Source: Neobacillus mesonae (GTDB lineage: Bacteria > Bacillota > Bacilli > Bacillales > Cytobacillaceae). Taken from it: a DNA stretch of 64,000 bases. The stretch spans positions 1,466,703-1,530,702 of the forward strand of contig NZ_KV440949.1 in assembly GCF_001636315.1 (NCBI RefSeq), written 5' to 3'. The notes under the pieces are model-generated. The model saw only the letters and a program-made list of their open reading frames with translations, was not told where the DNA came from and did not search any database. The translations under genes were made by a program, and so were the position numbers. This document shows positions 62,001 through 64,000 of the stretch, piece after piece. Within the stretch, counting starts at the first letter, position 1; the number at the start of each line of letters is the position of its first letter.

Positions 62001-63024
62001 ACAAATATTGGCAGAAGAGAGCCATGCTGGAACGAATAAAACCAATGCAACCATTTATGCCGTAAATAAAGATGGCTATGTAGGTTACGATTATGCAAAC
62101 CGATCCTATTCCTTCGATTACAAGTTAGTTAGTGGTAAAAGAACAACGCTCACATTTGTAACAGAATTTGAGAAAACTAGATTATTTGTGAATGGTGAAG
62201 AAATACCACTAACAACCGAAACAAGTATGCCTTACAATACGCTGGTATTACCGCTTGAAAGAATTGGCAGTGCAACTGATTCTGTTCGTGGTATCATTTC
62301 TTCCTTTCATGTAGAAAAAGGAAAATTTGTAGACCCAACAAGAATTGACACTAAAACAATGAAAATTACCGCCACAAGTGAAGAAACATCCCAGGGGGAC
62401 ACGAATGTTGAAGGGCCGATTAAGCTTGCGTTTGATGGAAATGTAAACACGTTTTGGCACTCCAAGTGGAGCAAAAATCCGCCGCTCCCTTATGAAGTAA
62501 ACATAGAGCTCGCTGAAAAAACTAAACTTGGCAAATTTGTCTATACTCCTAGACAAAGCGGCGACAACGGACGCATATTAAAATATCGTCTACAGGTCAG
62601 TACTGACGGGGAAACCTATGAAGAAGCGGCTTCTGGTACTTGGAGCAGCAATCCGTCCGTTCGAACCATTAATTTGAATGGGGTTAAAACACAATTTGTC
62701 CGACTTATTATTGAAGATGGCGTTGGCGGATTTGCAAGTGCGGCTGAATTCTCATTGCATTCTAAGGTCCAAGCCCCGCAAGTGACGATAGACGGCTTAG
62801 ATGAAGAACTAAAAATAGCCTTTAATCTAGGGCTGATCACCAACAAAGGCATTCTTAACAGCCTGCTCGCCAAGGTTGACCAGCTTCAAAAAGCTTCTGG
62901 AGACGAAAAACAATTCCAAAACGGATTGACAGCCCTGGTAAACGAAATTCAGGCTCAATCTGGCAAGCATCTTGACAAAAACTACGCTGCCCTATTGCTC
63001 GAGATCATTGCTGAATTAAAGTGA
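59029..63024 (+). CDS. secreted multidomain GH20 beta-N-acetylhexosaminidase
   Basis: A 1331-residue exported protein. Signal peptide about 1-35 (LLTILLILPSFLTGLSLEAKA). Two F5/8-type C (CBM32) modules at about 40-185 and 190-330, an Ig-like segment (about 340-425), GH20 N-terminal domain (about 430-545), GH20 barrel (about 550-900; RGFMLDVGRKF at 554, catalytic HIGSDE with Asp728-Glu729), a LamG-like module (about 920-1105), a third CBM32 (about 1112-1245) and a C-terminal FIMAH-like module (about 1255-1331). No LPXTG anchor. It would cut terminal GlcNAc/GalNAc from glycans. Start codon TTG after AAGAGGAGG. Confidence 0.93.
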   Translation: MKSLSRSLFGRSISVLLTILLILPSFLTGLSLEAKAVTEPIYTASGSETAAFGPEKAFDGHYNRFTNKDSRWASTVGLASKENPKWLQVEYPEAKTIQGFKIHWERKNVNTYSIQVSNDGVNFKNVYHSTESKNQWIETIKLANAETAKIVRLVITDFVSNSPNVEKDVDWAAVSVYEFEVLESLNSVVAETGNAAVGKTASASNTEAGTNFVPGNTVDGDWNTRWSTDKGNNVPRTLTIDLEALTQVQSVIINWERTNIIAFNMTYSEDGTQYFPFYRQTQKSDIQRQILNIPSPVNARYLKLEITQYDGGTINWQNVGINEVEVYSTKNNEAPAEITSLEQITSLTVNEEKGKLNIPKAANGEIAVVGSNALPVISLEGNVVTPLTDKTVKVTLKLTKKDKSTESKEFNVSVDGTYKDEGKNEKPIVIPALQEWYGLEGTKTVDDSTALVVKDPAFQKAAKILQQDLNDLEGLNLSIGAKDTNAIIFKKDAAGVYGKEGYGIEIQNNNIVVTAEEYTGAFYATRTLHQLLKQSDSNAISNGLIRDYPKYKLRGFMLDVGRKFTDLDYLYDYVKNMSYYKLNDFQIHLNDNELEMHLYDTIEDAIKNAYAGFRLESSIVGENGVPLTSQDGYYTKREFNQFISDAENYGVDIVPEFDTPGHALSMVKVRPDLYYKGQIVNGKQPEEAAAMLDLSHPDTLPFIKSIYNEYLDGENPVFKNAPIHIGSDEYYGGAEAYRAYVDNMLKFVRDEKQRTVRLWGSLSNKSGSAPVTSKDVQLQVWNTGWANPQQMLNQGFNIINIDDGQVYMVPRAGYYRDRLNPQTIYNSYQPNKFSNGTVVNESNPQFLGGMFALWNDKVGKLENGITPYDMFDRVFEAIPAIAQKNWGSDTTHVPYTKFNEAAKKTGFAPNTNPKFDVKTVGSTVIDYDFTKGDKDNSKNGYDIVEKVNASLPAELGLQLNTGKSYAQTGLTNLGPNAVMNVTLTLKDTNGPQILAEESHAGTNKTNATIYAVNKDGYVGYDYANRSYSFDYKLVSGKRTTLTFVTEFEKTRLFVNGEEIPLTTETSMPYNTLVLPLERIGSATDSVRGIISSFHVEKGKFVDPTRIDTKTMKITATSEETSQGDTNVEGPIKLAFDGNVNTFWHSKWSKNPPLPYEVNIELAEKTKLGKFVYTPRQSGDNGRILKYRLQVSTDGETYEEAASGTWSSNPSVRTINLNGVKTQFVRLIIEDGVGGFASAAEFSLHSKVQAPQVTIDGLDEELKIAFNLGLITNKGILNSLLAKVDQLQKASGDEKQFQNGLTALVNEIQAQSGKHLDKNYAALLLEIIAELK

Positions 63025-63047
63025 TGGTGGAGAGCGTTCATAGAACC

Positions 63048-63175
63048 GTCAAAAAGTATGATTGAAAGACATTTTTTATGATTTCTGGGGCGGATGTGTC
63101 CTTCATCGCGATTATGAAGGACACTCCGCCCAAACTTTAAGATGGATTAGTCCTTCATCGGGGGAATGAAGGACA
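63048..63175. repeat. array G: 52-bp hairpin repeat behind the GH20 gene
   Basis: GTCCTTCAT at 63098 and 63150, exactly 52 bp apart, each pairing with ATGAAGGAC across a 7-nt loop (25-nt hairpins). A decayed third copy starts near 63048 (GTCAAAAAG...). Unit length and hairpin size equal arrays A and C. Confidence 0.85.
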
Positions 63176-63323
63176 TTACTTTTAGTACCTGCTAAAGATT
63201 ATATCCAATTTGCATTTTCATATTTATTAAAAAAAGCAGCACACTAGATATAACCTGTTATACTTCTTGTTCTAAAGGCTTTAGTATTTTTATTGGGGAA
63301 TTAATGATCATAATTACTGACAA

Positions 63324-63353
63324 AAAAAACAGCGAGAGAATTACTTCTCTCGC
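63324..63353 (-). terminator. terminator downstream of minJ
   Basis: GCGAGAGAA, TTAC loop, TTCTCTCGC; on the minus strand it is followed by TGTTTTTTTT. It should end minJ transcripts, and may also stop GH20 transcripts from the other side. Confidence 0.82.
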
Positions 63354-63437
63354 ATAATATTATTTAGACCCCATTCAAACATGAAAAACACTTTCATTGA
63401 ATGATGGAATGGTTCAAGAAAATTTTTTAAAATTTTG

Positions 63438-63542
63438 TTCCGTTTATTTATGAACGTTTTCCGTTAAATTATGAAAAATAAATTCGGACTTTTTTGGTAG
63501 AAATCCAGGATTTATTGAACGAAATCCGCTCTTTTTTGGTGT
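63438..63542. repeat. array H: 21-bp tandem repeat between GH20 and minJ
   Basis: TTCCG marks at 63438 and 63459 and AAATCC-type marks at 63480, 63501 and 63522, 21 bp apart with one 3-bp shift; CTTTTTTGGT recurs at 63489 and 63531 (42 bp). Related in period but diverged in sequence from arrays B, D and E. Outside arrays G and H and the terminator, I see nothing in 63025-63553. Confidence 0.8.
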
Positions 63543-63553
63543 TTTACATACAG

Positions 63554-64000
63554 TCAGGCACCCTTTTCATATTTCCGCTCATCCAGGACGAAGAGAATAC
63601 CGAGTTCGTGGTGGTCGCCTTCGAATAGGGCGCGTTGAACGAAGCGGATTTCGCCATTTGTGTCGAGGACATCTAGTTTGCAGTGGGCGCGATTTTTCTG
63701 CAATGCCTCGTAGAATGTGTTTTCATCCCGAATCGCTGACCCATTGATTTTTGTGATAATTTCGCCAACCTTCAGCTCCATTTTTTCAGCAGGGGATTCC
63801 GGAATTATTCCAATAATCATTAAGCCGTTATTCTTTTTCGAAAAGTAAAACGGACGATTATCATCCTTTAAGTAGGCAATTAACGCTAACGATTCACGGC
63901 CGATTAAGGCAAGTGCCGCAACAATAATCGACACTAGCGGGTGCCAATAACCTGCAACCGCCAGGAGGGTAATCAACACACCCAATGTTGTCACCTGCCG
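63554..64000 (-). CDS. minJ: MinJ-like cell-division topology protein, C-terminal part
   Basis: The 3' 149 codons of a gene that continues past the right edge. Two hydrophobic segments (GVLITLLAVAGYW; LVSIIVAALALIG) are followed by a PDZ domain (GLMIIGIIPESPAEKMELKVGEIITKINGSAI in segments). MinJ bridges DivIVA and MinCD at cell poles in Bacillus; the csbA-minJ neighbourhood supports this. The GTG at 63994 is only an internal codon; the frame is open to the edge. Confidence 0.85.
   Translation of the reverse strand, partial: RQVTTLGVLITLLAVAGYWHPLVSIIVAALALIGRESLALIAYLKDDNRPFYFSKKNNGLMIIGIIPESPAEKMELKVGEIITKINGSAIRDENTFYEALQKNRAHCKLDVLDTNGEIRFVQRALFEGDHHELGILFVLDERKYEKGA

Overview
This window is a stretch of a low-to-mid GC Firmicute chromosome, almost certainly a Bacillaceae member (Bacillus, Neobacillus or a close relative). 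Three things point there: gene order follows the Bacillus subtilis smpB-rnr, glycolytic, crh-whiA-yvcK-rapZ, his, lgt-hprK and uvrBA-csbA-minJ neighbourhoods; ribosome binding sites are strong AGGAGG types with frequent TTG and GTG starts; and the promoters and operators (sigma-A, CggR, CtsR, LexA, CadC) are of Bacillus type. No prophage, insertion sequence or CRISPR array was seen.

Layout. 1-5.3 kb: tmRNA (cut by the left edge), smpB, rnr, an Est30-type carboxylesterase and secG, that is trans-translation, RNA decay and secretion. 5.4-13.7 kb: a TIM-barrel protein of unclear function, then eno, gpmI, tpiA, pgk, gap and cggR read leftward as the CggR-controlled lower glycolysis operon; its promoter and bipartite operator are visible. 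13.7-23 kb: a glutaredoxin-like gene, rpoN, tRNA-Arg(CCG), clpP (rightward, CtsR box), crh, whiA, yvcK, rapZ, a Nudix gene, trxB and a TPR protein. 23-30 kb: a full histidine operon hisZ-G-D-B-H-A-F-I(E). 30-36 kb: hprK-lgt-yvoD-ppaX-acyltransferase and a yvlB/yvlD envelope-stress-like cluster. 36-42 kb: uvrB-uvrA (LexA box) and csbA.

42-64 kb is more accessory: yhdT-panF, a cadmium/zinc locus (CDF transporter, methyltransferase, CadC, apparent remnant of a deleted cadA), a DUF2071 gene, chrA, a cytochrome bd operon (ctaG-like gene, a tiny membrane ORF, cydA, cydB, cydS), a penicillin-G-acylase-like secreted hydrolase, a TetR/ABC-2 export cassette, a second TetR, a 1331-residue secreted multidomain GH20 hexosaminidase, and the 3' part of minJ.

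The most unusual signal is non-coding. Eight intergenic gaps hold short tandem arrays in two strict size classes: about 52 bp (1088-1503, 26622-26829, 48219-48540, 63048-63175) and 21 bp (4747-4990, 30068-30240, 36357-36530, 63438-63542). Three of the 52-bp arrays carry one 25-27-nt hairpin per unit, with different stem sequences but the same geometry and the same GTC/GAC stem ends. Both periods are near whole multiples of the DNA helical repeat. A second notable signal is a LicT/BglG-type antiterminator (RAT) overlapping an intrinsic terminator in the leader of the GH20 gene.
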